64,000 bases of DNA, taken from contig DFUT01000043.1 in the NCBI GenBank assembly GCA_002381125.1, forward strand, positions 15,546-79,545, in the 5' to 3' direction. A program made the position numbers and the translations under genes. The number at the start of each line of letters is the position of its first letter. Position 1 is the stretch's first letter. This stretch comes from Bacteroidales bacterium UBA4179 (GTDB lineage: Bacteria > Bacteroidota > Bacteroidia > Bacteroidales > Dysgonomonadaceae). Of the stretch, positions 53,673 through 62,834 are shown piece after piece. The notes beneath the pieces are model-generated. The model saw only the letters and a list, made by a program, of their open reading frames with translations, searched no databases and was not told where the DNA came from.

Positions 53673-56498
53673 ATGAGACGAGTTTTGATATTTGTATTGA
53701 TAGCGGTGGTCGGCTGGTCGTGTTCCGGCAAAGGGTGGACTTCCGACGATGATGCCTTAATCGTTTATCCACGTGATAGCGAAGCTAAAGCGGTAAGGAT
53801 AGAGCCTTTTGACGACGATATCATCCGGGTGTCGGCAACTTCCGACAAATTCAGTGACGAGGAAAGCCCGGTGGTCTTGAAAAAGACACGAAAAGTACCT
53901 TTTACGGTTACGGATAAAGATGAATCGGTGGTGTTGACTACTTCCAACTTGCAGGTGGAGGTTTCGAAAGCTTCGGGAGAAGTTCGTTTTCTCGATTTGA
54001 ATGGGAATGCAATTCTTCGGGAATATCCCAATGGAAGGACTTTTAAGCCGGTTGAGGTCGATGGTGTTGGTGGTTACGAATTGCGGCAGATTTTCGAATC
54101 TTCAGATGATGAGGCCATTTACGGTTTGGGGCAGCATCAGGCTCACGAAATAAATTATAAAGGTAAAAATGAGGAGCTTTTTCAGTATAATACCAAAGTC
54201 TCTATTCCTTTTATTGTTTCTACCAAGAACTATGGATTACTGTGGGATAATTATTCCCTGACGCGTTATGGCGATCCACGTCCTTATGGGCAGATAAGCC
54301 AATTTAAACTTTACGATGCCGATGGCAAGGAGGGTGGACTGACGGCTACTTACATCGATAATAGCATAACCAATCACGTATTTATCGTGCGAAACGAAAG
54401 CACGATCGATTATGAAAATCTTGAAACGGTTGAAAATTTCCCTGATGGGATGGATTTCAATAATGCCAAAATTACGTGGGAGGGCGATCTCGAACCGCTC
54501 GAAGACGGTGTTTATCGTTTTCTTCTCTACTATGCCGGTTATACGAAAATTTGGATCGATGATGAGTTGATGGCCGATCGATGGCGGACGGCATGGAATC
54601 CTTCGGTAGCCAAATTTCAGGTCGATATGCAAACCGGTAAAAAATACCACCTCAAGTTGGAGTGGATTCCCGACGGAGGCGTGTCTTATATCGGACTGAA
54701 AGCGCTTTCGCCTGTTGATCCGAATATGCAAAAAAATATCTCGTTTTATTCCGAGATGGGAGATCAGATCGATTATTATTTTATGACGGGCGACAATATG
54801 GATGGTGTGATTGCCAATTACCGTGAACTTACGGGAAAAGCGCAGGTCATGCCAAAATGGGCAATGGGTTTTTGGCAGAGCCGCGAACGGTACAAAACGC
54901 AGGATGAGCTGTTGGAAACGCTCTCGGAATTCAGAAAGCGCCGCATTCCTATCGATAATATTGTTCAGGATTGGTTTTATTGGGAAGAAGACCAGTGGGG
55001 CAGTCATGAATTCGATCCTGCGCGTTTTCCCGATCCCAAGAGCATGGTCGATGAAGTGCACGATCAGCATGCGCACATTATGATTTCGGTGTGGCCGAAA
55101 TTTTATCTCGGGACCGAACATTTTGATGAGTTCGACCGAAACGGTTGGATGTACCGAAAGGCTATCGAAGATAGTATACGCGATTGGGTATATCCGGGTT
55201 ACGTGGGTTCTTTCTACGATGCCTATGCGCCGGGTGCGCGGGAATTGTTTTGGCAGCAGATTCATGAACACCTCTATTCTTTAGACATAGATGCATGGTG
55301 GCTCGATGCTACCGAACCCGATATTCTTTCCAATGCAAGTGTCGACTATCGGAAAGCGTTGATGAATCCTACGTATTACGGACCCTCCACAATGTATTTC
55401 AATGCTTATGCATTGATGAATGCTCAAGGAGTTTACGACGGGCAACGGCGTGATGGCGAAGGTGAGCGGGTATTTATTCTTACCCGTTCGGGTTTTGCAG
55501 GGATGCAACGTTACGGTACTGTCACATGGAGCGGAGATATCGGAACGGTTTGGGAAGATATGAAAGCGCAGATTCCTGCCGGGATCAATTTTTCCATGTC
55601 GGGATTGCCTTATTGGACAATGGATATCGGTGGGTTTTGCGTGGAAAAACGTTATGAAAATGCGAAAGAAGGCAGTGAAGATTTGAATGAGTGGCGGGAG
55701 CTCAATACCCGCTGGTATCAGTTTGGCGCATTTGCTCCGCTTTTCCGCGTTCACGGGCAATATCCTTATCGAGAAATTTTCAATATTGCTCCCCAAAACC
55801 ATCCTGCCTACCTTTCAATGTTGTATTACAATAAATTGCGTTACCGTTTAATGCCATATATTTATAGTCTTGCCGGGGCAGTTTATCATCATGATTATAC
55901 CATGATGCGTGGATTGGCTATGGATTTTACATCGGATGCCAAGGTGTACAATATCGATGATCAATACATGTTTGGACCCGCCTTCATGGTTTGTCCGGTT
56001 TATGAATATAAAGCCCGCAATCGCGAAGTCTATTTTCCTAAAAATAAAGGATGGTACGATTTTTATACAGGTCGGTATCAGGAAGGTGGCGTAAAAAAAA
56101 TGGTCGACGCACCTTACGAGCGGATGCCGTTGTTTGTTCCCGAAGGCGCTATCATTCCTTTCGGTCCCGAATTGCAGTATGCAACCGAAAAGAAACCCGA
56201 TCCGATCGATCTGTACGTTTATACGGGAGCCGATGGGAGTTTCGAGCTTTACGAGGATGAAAATGTGAATTATAATTACGAAAAGGGTAAATTTGCCGCC
56301 ATCCCGTTTACCTATAATGAAAAGGAGAAGAAACTGGTGATTGGGGAGCGTAAAGGAGAATTTGACGGCATGTTGGAATTCCGAAAATTCAATGTCATAT
56401 TTGTATCGAAAAACAATCCTGTCGGTTTCAAACCGGATATGGCAGAGGGTATTTTGGTTGAATATGATGGTACACGCATTGAGGTGCCGGTAAATTAA
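53673..56498 (+). CDS. GH31 alpha-xylosidase-type glycosidase with PA14 insert
   Basis: A 941-residue lipoprotein (VVGWSC, Cys17). Order: N-terminal sheet domain, a PA14-like insert at about residues 240-350 (WEGDLEPLEDGVYRFLLYYA, KIWIDDELMADRW), then the GH31 barrel. The nucleophile Asp545 lies in WWLDATEPD and the acid/base Asp622 in WSGDIGTVW. A C-terminal sheet domain with YEDENVNYNYEKGKF follows. The PA14 insert marks xyloglucan alpha-xylosidases such as CjXyl31A and BoGH31A, which remove xylose from xyloglucan oligosaccharides. Base composition from this gene onward looks more GC-rich than in susD. Confidence 0.9.
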   Translation: MRRVLIFVLIAVVGWSCSGKGWTSDDDALIVYPRDSEAKAVRIEPFDDDIIRVSATSDKFSDEESPVVLKKTRKVPFTVTDKDESVVLTTSNLQVEVSKASGEVRFLDLNGNAILREYPNGRTFKPVEVDGVGGYELRQIFESSDDEAIYGLGQHQAHEINYKGKNEELFQYNTKVSIPFIVSTKNYGLLWDNYSLTRYGDPRPYGQISQFKLYDADGKEGGLTATYIDNSITNHVFIVRNESTIDYENLETVENFPDGMDFNNAKITWEGDLEPLEDGVYRFLLYYAGYTKIWIDDELMADRWRTAWNPSVAKFQVDMQTGKKYHLKLEWIPDGGVSYIGLKALSPVDPNMQKNISFYSEMGDQIDYYFMTGDNMDGVIANYRELTGKAQVMPKWAMGFWQSRERYKTQDELLETLSEFRKRRIPIDNIVQDWFYWEEDQWGSHEFDPARFPDPKSMVDEVHDQHAHIMISVWPKFYLGTEHFDEFDRNGWMYRKAIEDSIRDWVYPGYVGSFYDAYAPGARELFWQQIHEHLYSLDIDAWWLDATEPDILSNASVDYRKALMNPTYYGPSTMYFNAYALMNAQGVYDGQRRDGEGERVFILTRSGFAGMQRYGTVTWSGDIGTVWEDMKAQIPAGINFSMSGLPYWTMDIGGFCVEKRYENAKEGSEDLNEWRELNTRWYQFGAFAPLFRVHGQYPYREIFNIAPQNHPAYLSMLYYNKLRYRLMPYIYSLAGAVYHHDYTMMRGLAMDFTSDAKVYNIDDQYMFGPAFMVCPVYEYKARNREVYFPKNKGWYDFYTGRYQEGGVKKMVDAPYERMPLFVPEGAIIPFGPELQYATEKKPDPIDLYVYTGADGSFELYEDENVNYNYEKGKFAAIPFTYNEKEKKLVIGERKGEFDGMLEFRKFNVIFVSKNNPVGFKPDMAEGILVEYDGTRIEVPVN

Positions 56499-56515
56499 TT
56501 TCGTATGTTTATATG

Positions 56516-56557
56516 TTTAAAAAATTCGCGTTGCTTAAAAATTCGCATTGTTTAAAA
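56516..56557. repeat. Short imperfect tandem repeat before the GH2 gene
   Basis: The unit TTAAAAATTCGCATTGT and the slightly different TTTAAAAAATTCGCGTTGC stand in tandem, with a third partial copy TTAAAAATC. They lie just upstream of the GH2 ATG at 56567. This explains the odd in-frame extension (KNSHCLK-like) that can be read upstream of the real start. Confidence 0.6.
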
Positions 56558-56566
56558 ATCAGTCTT

Positions 56567-58984
56567 ATGAAAAGATCCGTATGGTATATTTTGGCTGTCG
56601 TAAGCATTCTTTTCGGATGCGGTCGCCGGTCGTCTTCGCCTCGCGAAGTACAAAAGTTTACGAGCGATTGGCGTTTTTGGTTGGGCGATAGTGCCGTTTT
56701 TTCTTCACCTGCCTTTGATGACGGCGATTGGCGAACGTTGACTTTGCCTCACGATTGGAGCATCGAAGGCTCGTTTAGTCCCGATCACCCTGCCGGAGTT
56801 GGCGGCGGAGCCCTGCCCGGCGGTATTGGGTGGTATCGCAAAACTTTCAAGGTATTGCCTGCCGATTCGGGGAAATGTTTTTTTATCGATTTCGACGGGG
56901 TATATATGAACTCCGAAGTCTGGATCAATGACCATTATCTGGGGAAACGTCCGAACGGCTATATCGGGTTTCGCTACGATTTAACGCCTTATCTTCATTT
57001 TGATGACCGGGAAAATGTGATTGCCGTAAGGGTCGACAACAGCGCTCAACCCAATTCGCGTTGGTATTCGGGATCGGGCATTTATCGGAACGTATGGCTT
57101 ACGAAAGTCGATCCGTTGCATGTGGATCATTGGGGCACTTTCGTGACGTGCGAAGTCGGGGACGATCGCGCCAAGGTAACTATCGAGAACACAATCCGCA
57201 ACAGCAGCGAAACGGATGTCGATTTTCATATCGAGGTGGAATTGCTGGACCGTCACGACAAAAAGGTAGGGAATATCGGGAGCGACGAGGTGACGGTAAA
57301 AGCCGGGAAGAGTAAAACGGTGACGCTTCGGACCGAGGTGGGGCACCCCGATCGTTGGTCGACACAAGATCCAGCTCTTTATAAGGCAGTGACAAAAGTT
57401 TTTGAAGGGAAAGAGTTGAAGGATCGCCATGAAACGGTTTTTGGCATTCGCTCGTTTCATTTTAGCAGCGACAAAGGTTTCTTTTTGAACGGACAGCCGC
57501 TTAAAATCAACGGAGTGTGCCTGCATCACGATTTGGGAGCCTTGGGGGCAGCGGTTAATTATCGTGCCATAGAGCGTCAGGTGGAAATCATGAAGGGAAT
57601 GGGGGTCAATGCCATTCGCACTTCGCATAATCCGCCGGCGCCCGAGCTTTTGCAGATTTGCGACCGGATGGGATTGATTGTCATGGATGAAGCTTTCGAT
57701 ATGTGGGCAAAAAGGAAAACGACATACGATTATTCGCTTTATTGGGACGAGTGGCATCGTCGCGACTTGCAAGATTTGATTTTGCGCGACCGCAATCATC
57801 CGAGTGTGATGATTTGGAGCATCGGCAACGAGATCCCCGAACAACACGATACAACCGGCGTGGCCATTGCTCGCGAATTGGCTTCCATTGTTCATGAACT
57901 TGATACGACCCGACCTATTACAACAGGTAACGATCATCCTTATCCACACAATTATATCATCCAATCCGGTGCTCTCGACCTCATCGGGTTCAATTATCAT
58001 CATCACAATTGGGCGAATTTTCCGGAAACATTTCCCGGCGAAAATTTCATCGCAACCGAAACCGTTTCGGCCCTTGCAACTCGTGGGCACTACGACATGC
58101 CCTCCGATAGTGTGAGGGTATGGCCCAAGCGATGGGATATTCCCTTCCACGAAGGCAATCCGGACAATACCTGTTCGGCCTACGACAATTGCCGAACGCC
58201 CTGGGGTTCAACCCATGCCGAAAGTTGGAAGTTGATCAAGAAATACGATTTTCTTTCCGGTATGTTCATTTGGACAGGTTTCGATTATCTTGGCGAACCC
58301 ACGCCGTACCGGTGGCCTTCGCGCAGCTCTTACTTCGGTATAGTCGATCTGGCCGGCTTCCCGAAAGATATCTATTATATGTATAAAAGCGAGTGGACCG
58401 GCGATACGGTTTTGCATATTTTTCCGCATTGGAATTGGAAAGAAGGGGATACGGTGGATGTTTGGGCTTATTACAATCGTGCCGATGAGGTGGAGTTGTT
58501 CTTGAATGGGCAATCGCTTGGCAGTAAAAGCAAACAGGGCGATGAGCTGCATGTCATGTGGAGGGTATCGTTTGAACCGGGAACATTGCGTGCCGAATCA
58601 CGTAAAAACGGAACGTTGGTAGCCGTTAAAGAAATCAAGACAGCCGGTGAACCTGCCAAATTGAATGCTTATGCCGATAGGCAGACGATTCATGCAGGGG
58701 GCGAGGATTTGTCGTTCATTACCGTCGATGTAACCGATAAAGACGGGAATGTGGTTCCTTACGCGGATAATTCGATAAAAATAACCATCGAGGGCGATGC
58801 TTCCATAGCGGGAGTGGATAATGGCTGTCAAACGAGTCATCATTCTTTTCAAGCCGATGAAATCGATGCTTTCAACGGCAAGTGCCTCGTCATCGTTCGT
58901 TCCGGGAAAACCAAGGGGAAAGCGAGAGTGGTGTTGGAATCCGACCGTCTTTTGGGATCTACGGTAGAGCTTAAAATCGACTAA
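56567..58984 (+). CDS. GH2 beta-galactosidase
   Basis: An 805-residue lipoprotein (VSILFGC, Cys18). GH2 layout: sugar-binding jelly-roll (about residues 20-190, TLPHDWSIEG, YMNSEVWINDHYLGKRPNGY), Ig-like domain, then the barrel. The acid/base is Glu422 in WSIGNEIPEQ and the nucleophile is Glu498 in IATETVSA. RTSHNPPAPELL is also conserved, and two further Ig-like domains follow at the C-terminus. In xyloglucan loci GH2 enzymes remove side-chain galactose, which fits here. The ATG at 56567 gives a clean lipoprotein signal; the frame opens 18 codons earlier through a tandem repeat. About 320 bases without a gene follow. Confidence 0.9.
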   Translation: MKRSVWYILAVVSILFGCGRRSSSPREVQKFTSDWRFWLGDSAVFSSPAFDDGDWRTLTLPHDWSIEGSFSPDHPAGVGGGALPGGIGWYRKTFKVLPADSGKCFFIDFDGVYMNSEVWINDHYLGKRPNGYIGFRYDLTPYLHFDDRENVIAVRVDNSAQPNSRWYSGSGIYRNVWLTKVDPLHVDHWGTFVTCEVGDDRAKVTIENTIRNSSETDVDFHIEVELLDRHDKKVGNIGSDEVTVKAGKSKTVTLRTEVGHPDRWSTQDPALYKAVTKVFEGKELKDRHETVFGIRSFHFSSDKGFFLNGQPLKINGVCLHHDLGALGAAVNYRAIERQVEIMKGMGVNAIRTSHNPPAPELLQICDRMGLIVMDEAFDMWAKRKTTYDYSLYWDEWHRRDLQDLILRDRNHPSVMIWSIGNEIPEQHDTTGVAIARELASIVHELDTTRPITTGNDHPYPHNYIIQSGALDLIGFNYHHHNWANFPETFPGENFIATETVSALATRGHYDMPSDSVRVWPKRWDIPFHEGNPDNTCSAYDNCRTPWGSTHAESWKLIKKYDFLSGMFIWTGFDYLGEPTPYRWPSRSSYFGIVDLAGFPKDIYYMYKSEWTGDTVLHIFPHWNWKEGDTVDVWAYYNRADEVELFLNGQSLGSKSKQGDELHVMWRVSFEPGTLRAESRKNGTLVAVKEIKTAGEPAKLNAYADRQTIHAGGEDLSFITVDVTDKDGNVVPYADNSIKITIEGDASIAGVDNGCQTSHHSFQADEIDAFNGKCLVIVRSGKTKGKARVVLESDRLLGSTVELKID

Positions 58985-59020
58985 GTTTTTTTGGGGTTGG
59001 GGCAACGTTGCTCCTACCAC

Positions 59021-59121
59021 AAGTACATTACCGATAGTTGATTACAACAGCGGCTCTGTTGCAAGTGTACATGTTGGCGTTCGATCGCAAGATTGATCCC
59101 GCTGAAAGTACATTGCCGATA
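59021..59121. repeat. Non-coding stretch with near-repeat 16-mers
   Basis: AAGTACATTACCGATA (59021-59036) recurs with one change at 59106-59121. A palindrome GCAACGTTGC and another GTGTACATG-type word lie near. The GH2-sulfatase gap (58985-59207) shows no convincing coding frame, and looks like degraded or repeat-derived DNA. It also contains copy B of the dispersed 19-mer (59152-59170). Confidence 0.5.
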
Positions 59122-59151
59122 TCCACATGTGATCGCAGCACAGTCGGGACG

Positions 59152-59170
59152 TAAGTTCAACTTAGAAGTG
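59152..59170. repeat. Short dispersed repeat, copy B
   Basis: TAAGTTCAACTTAGAAGTG differs at one position from 30606-30624. Both copies are intergenic and precede promoters of downstream genes. Confidence 0.45.
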
Positions 59171-59207
59171 AATTTGTGCGATTTGAATATAGTTAAGAAT
59201 TATTTTG

Positions 59208-59215
59208 TAAATTTG
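59208..59215 (+). promoter_or_regulatory. -7 promoter box of the sulfatase gene
   Basis: TAAATTTG fits TAnnTTTG. A TTTG at 59182-59185 lies 22 bases upstream, slightly wide for a -33 box. Transcription would start near 59221 and give an 80-base leader containing two hairpins. Confidence 0.5.
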
Positions 59216-59227
59216 TCGGTTACTGAC

Positions 59228-59291
59228 GAAATGCAATTAAATGCATTTCATATTTTCAATTAAATAATATCTCGTATTATTTAATTGAAAA
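59228..59291 (+). promoter_or_regulatory. Two hairpins in the sulfatase 5' leader, including a perfect 17-bp stem
   Basis: First hairpin: GAAATGCA (59228-59235) with TGCATTTC (59242-59249). Second: TTTTCAATTAAATAATA (59253-59269) with its exact complement at 59275-59291 around TCTCG. The second stem ends 13 bases before the preferred ATG (59305) and four before an alternative ATG (59296). No T run follows the stem, so a plain terminator is unlikely. It may hide the ribosome site or bind a regulator. Confidence 0.65.
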
Positions 59292-59304
59292 CCATATGTA
59301 TACA

Positions 59305-60867
59305 ATGAAAATAGGAAAAACCTTCGGTATTCTTTCGGCGGGCATGGCAGCGTTGTCTTCCTGCGGGGGCGGTAAAAAGGTGGAGCATTCCCACCCTTAC
59401 AACATCGTGTTTATCATGAGCGACGATCATACGCGTCAAATGATGAGCTGTTACGACAAACGTTATATCGAGACGCCCAATTTGGATCGTATAGCCGATG
59501 GCGGTGTAATTTTCACGAATGCCTTTGTTGCCAATTCGATTTCGGGTCCGAGCCGCGCCTGTCTTTTAACGGGCAAACACAGTCACAAGAACGGCAAATT
59601 GGACAATCGCACGGCCTTTGACGGTAGTCAGCAAACCGTTCAGGAGTTGTTGCAGAAATTGGGTTACCAAACGGCAATGATAGGAAAATGGCATTTGGAT
59701 GGCGAACCGAGGCATTTCGACCATTGGGAGATTTTGCCCGGTCAGGGAGATTATTACAATCCCGTTTTCATCACACCCGACGGTCGCAAACAGTACGATG
59801 GGTATGTGACCGATATCGTTACCGATCTGAGTTTGGATTGGCTCGAGAAGGAGCGCGACAAGGATAAGCCGTTTTGTCTTTTCATTCACCACAAGGCTAT
59901 CCACCGCAACTGGATGTCCGATACCACACATCTGGATGCCTATGAAGATAAAACGTTTGAACTTCCTTCCAATTTTTTTGATGATTACGAAGGTCGTCCG
60001 GCTGCCGCGCAACAGGAAATGAGTATTTATAAAGACATGGACATCGTTTATGATCTTAAAATGATGTGCGATAGCGTGCATACGCGATTATCGAAAACCT
60101 ATCGCGACAACGTTTACGGTCGGATGAACGAAGCCCAGCGCGCTGCATGGGACAGGCATTACCAACCCATCATCGATGCGTTTTATGCTTCGAAGCCGGA
60201 AGGAAAAGAATTGGCGGAATGGAAATTCCGGCGTTACATGTGCGATTACGCCAAAGTGGTCAAATCGCTGGATGAAAATGTGGGAGAGGTGTTGGATTAC
60301 CTGGAAAAGAACGGCATGATGGAAAACACGGTTGTTTTTTACACATCGGATCAGGGATTCTACATGGGCGAACACGGATGGTTCGACAAACGTTTCATGT
60401 ATGAGGAATCCTTCAGTACGCCGTTGGTGGTTCACCTGCCATCCTCTTTAAAGAAGCGGGGGAGCATCGATGCTTTGGTACAGAACATCGATTTTGCGCC
60501 TACCATGCTCTCACTGGCCGGCTGCGAAATTCCCGAAGACATTCAGGGCGTCTCGCTGTTGCCTTTGCTCGAAAAGGAAGAAACGCCCCGTGATTGGCGC
60601 AAGTCGCTTTATTACCATTATTACGAATATCCCGGCGAACATGCGGTGAAACGCCATTATGGTGTCAGAACCGAAAGGTATAAGCTGATCCATTTCTATC
60701 ACGATATCGATTGTTGGGAATTGTACGATTTGCAAACCGATCCGAACGAGATGCATAATCTTTACGGGAAGGATGGATACGAAAAAATCACGAAAGAATT
60801 GAAATCCGAATTGAAACGTTTGCAGCAGAAATACGACGATCCCATTTTGGAGCAATATCCCTTGTGA
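59305..60867 (+). CDS. Serine-type sulfatase (S1 family), lipoprotein
   Basis: Hydrolyses sulfate esters, probably from a glycan. The 520-residue lipoprotein (AGMAALSSC, Cys20) has IVFIMSDDHTRQMMS for calcium binding and the formylglycine motif SGPSRACLLTGKHSHKNG with Ser80 as the residue to be oxidised. Further motifs are GKWHLDG and FYTSDQGFYMGEHGWFDK. A Ser-type motif needs the radical-SAM enzyme anSME, which is not in the window. It resembles GlcNAc-6-sulfatase-like members, but the substrate is uncertain. An ATG at 59296 would add three residues. It follows xyloglucan-type enzymes but has its own promoter. Confidence 0.9.
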   Translation: MKIGKTFGILSAGMAALSSCGGGKKVEHSHPYNIVFIMSDDHTRQMMSCYDKRYIETPNLDRIADGGVIFTNAFVANSISGPSRACLLTGKHSHKNGKLDNRTAFDGSQQTVQELLQKLGYQTAMIGKWHLDGEPRHFDHWEILPGQGDYYNPVFITPDGRKQYDGYVTDIVTDLSLDWLEKERDKDKPFCLFIHHKAIHRNWMSDTTHLDAYEDKTFELPSNFFDDYEGRPAAAQQEMSIYKDMDIVYDLKMMCDSVHTRLSKTYRDNVYGRMNEAQRAAWDRHYQPIIDAFYASKPEGKELAEWKFRRYMCDYAKVVKSLDENVGEVLDYLEKNGMMENTVVFYTSDQGFYMGEHGWFDKRFMYEESFSTPLVVHLPSSLKKRGSIDALVQNIDFAPTMLSLAGCEIPEDIQGVSLLPLLEKEETPRDWRKSLYYHYYEYPGEHAVKRHYGVRTERYKLIHFYHDIDCWELYDLQTDPNEMHNLYGKDGYEKITKELKSELKRLQQKYDDPILEQYPL

Positions 60868-60912
60868 AAATTTGTCGAGGAAGCGGTAAAGACGACTTCT
60901 ATGGTTTGGTCT

Positions 60913-62694
60913 TTAACTCAGCTCCAAACCAAATTCATCGGATAGTTTTTGAAGTGAGGGGTTCTGTTTTGCCATCTCGTCAAAAATTTCGCGGGAGGTC
61001 AACGGTCTTTTAATAGCGTTGCCTTCTGCAATTTTAATGGTCATGGCAACATTGTCGTTCTGTAGCTTTTCCCTTAAGTAGGAAAGAATAGAAGTGCTGT
61101 TGTCTTCCAAATATTGCTTGTTGATATCGGTGTTTACCTCTACTTCGAAGAGCGTTTCATCGATCAGTTTCGGCAAATAAAGCGACATGGTGTTTTTCAG
61201 CAATTTTTCTTCCGTAAGCGCATCTGCATATGCTTTCCATGCATTTATCAGATTTTCTTCGGTGAAAGGCTTGAATCCGTTTTTTTTGTTTTTTGATTCG
61301 GATGCCGCTTCCTTCTTTTTTTCATTTTTCAGTTCGGAAATAGAAATGCCCATTTCATTAATCGATACGGTTCTTTTCTTTAGCGGAGTTGCCGTTTTTG
61401 GTGGAATGTTTTTTGATGCGCCTTTTGATTTTTTTTCTTCGGATGCGGGTTCGTGGACTTCATTTTCAACGGCAGGAGTTGATGCATAAGTTGCCTTTTT
61501 TTCTTTGGATTGGGAAGCCGTGGTTGTTGGGGTTGCTTGTTTCGGCTTTTGGATGGGCTTTAACGTTGGCTCATCGCTATCGGTGGCTGTCGATATGGAA
61601 TTTTCGTTCAATTGACAAAGGCGGATCATTGTCAGTTCCACCAGCAATCGTTTATTTTTACTTGCCCGATAGTTGAGATCGCAGGTGTTGGCCATGTCTA
61701 TGGCTTGATAGAGAAAATCGTTGCTGCATCGCTTTGCGGTTTCAATATAGCGATCTTTGATCGATGATCCTACTTGAAACAATTGAGCCGAACGCGGGTC
61801 TTTACAAACCAACAGATCCCGAAAGTGGGAAGCCAAACCGCCGATAATGTATTGCCCTTCGAATCCGCGATTATAAATATCATTGAGTATCAGCAGGCAG
61901 TCAACTACATTGCCGGCGAGAATCGTATCGGTAAGTTTAAAATAATATTCGTAATCCAGCACATTGAGGGCGTCGATAACGGAATTATAAGTGATGTTTC
62001 CTCCTGTATAGCTTACCATTTGGTCAAAAATGGAAAGAGCATCGCGCATTCCCCCATCGGCTTTCTGTGCAATAACGTTCAATGCTTCCACTTCGGCTTT
62101 TATGTTTTCCTGTTCGGCCACATATTCCAAGTGATGAACGATATCGGAAACGTTGATCCGGTTGAAATCGTAAACCTGGCAACGGGACAAAATAGTGGGG
62201 ATGATTTTATGTTTTTCGGTTGTTGCCAGAATAAAAATGGCATGTGCCGGTGGTTCTTCCAGCGTTTTTAGAAAAGAATTGAACGCAGCGGTAGAGAGCA
62301 TATGCACTTCATCGATAATGTACACTTTATATTTCCCGATTTGAGGCGGAATGCGTACCTGTTCGATCAATGCCCGAATGTCGTCCACGCCATTGTTTGA
62401 TGCCGCATCGAGTTCGTGGATGTTATACGAGCGTTGTTCGTTGAATGCCACACACGATTCACATGCGTTGCATGCTTCATGGTCTGCAGTAGGATGAAAG
62501 CAGTTGATCGTTTTTGCAAAAATACGTGCACATGTGGTTTTCCCGACTCCACGAGGGCCGCTGAACAAATAAGCATGTGCCAATTTGTTGCTTATGATGG
62601 CATTTTTCAGGGTTGTGGTCAATGCTTCCTGCCCGACAACAGAACGAAATGTGCTTGGACGATATTTTCGTGCCGATACAATGTAATTATCCAT
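60913..62694 (-). CDS. dnaX: DNA polymerase III gamma/tau subunit
   Basis: Clamp-loader ATPase organising the replicase. The 593-residue product starts MDNYIVSARKYRPSTFRSVV. The frame extends nine codons upstream without family similarity. Walker A is GPRGVGKTT at about residues 46-54. The zinc cluster is CFHPTADHEACNACESC, and DEVHMLSTAAFNSFLKTLEE and the sensor LATTEKHKIIPTILSRCQ follow. From about residue 370 to 470 a low-complexity Lys/Thr/Glu-rich linker leads to the tau C-terminal domain (about 480-593). It converges with the sulfatase gene; the 45-base gap shows no strong terminator. Confidence 0.95.
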   Translation of the reverse strand: MDNYIVSARKYRPSTFRSVVGQEALTTTLKNAIISNKLAHAYLFSGPRGVGKTTCARIFAKTINCFHPTADHEACNACESCVAFNEQRSYNIHELDAASNNGVDDIRALIEQVRIPPQIGKYKVYIIDEVHMLSTAAFNSFLKTLEEPPAHAIFILATTEKHKIIPTILSRCQVYDFNRINVSDIVHHLEYVAEQENIKAEVEALNVIAQKADGGMRDALSIFDQMVSYTGGNITYNSVIDALNVLDYEYYFKLTDTILAGNVVDCLLILNDIYNRGFEGQYIIGGLASHFRDLLVCKDPRSAQLFQVGSSIKDRYIETAKRCSNDFLYQAIDMANTCDLNYRASKNKRLLVELTMIRLCQLNENSISTATDSDEPTLKPIQKPKQATPTTTASQSKEKKATYASTPAVENEVHEPASEEKKSKGASKNIPPKTATPLKKRTVSINEMGISISELKNEKKKEAASESKNKKNGFKPFTEENLINAWKAYADALTEEKLLKNTMSLYLPKLIDETLFEVEVNTDINKQYLEDNSTSILSYLREKLQNDNVAMTIKIAEGNAIKRPLTSREIFDEMAKQNPSLQKLSDEFGLELS

Positions 62695-62718
62695 GCTTTT
62701 CTTTGATTTTGTAAAACA

Positions 62719-62726
62719 CAAATATA
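62719..62726 (-). promoter_or_regulatory. -7 promoter box of dnaX
   Basis: The minus strand reads TATATTTG, 25 bases before the dnaX ATG at 62694. It also lies upstream of the ATG that begins the longer frame, which supports the shorter start. No -33 box is evident. Confidence 0.48.
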
Positions 62727-62834
62727 CAAAATTATTGGTTTTCTGATGGCTCGATATGAAGGTGGTACCTCTTGTTTTTGGAATATTTTCGTATCTTTAC
62801 CTTTTGAAATCGAATAACATAAGCAAATGTGGGC

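Noticed and set aside
54237..55271. Long minus-strand open frame opposite the GH31 gene
   Set aside because: Antisense to conserved catalytic regions; the translated product has no family-like features.
56981..58150. Long minus-strand open frame (about 389 codons) opposite the GH2 gene
   Set aside because: Same reason: shadow of a well-supported gene in GC-richer DNA.
60868..60912. Weak stem between sulfatase and dnaX as a terminator
   Set aside because: Only about seven base pairs with a long loop and no T tract.
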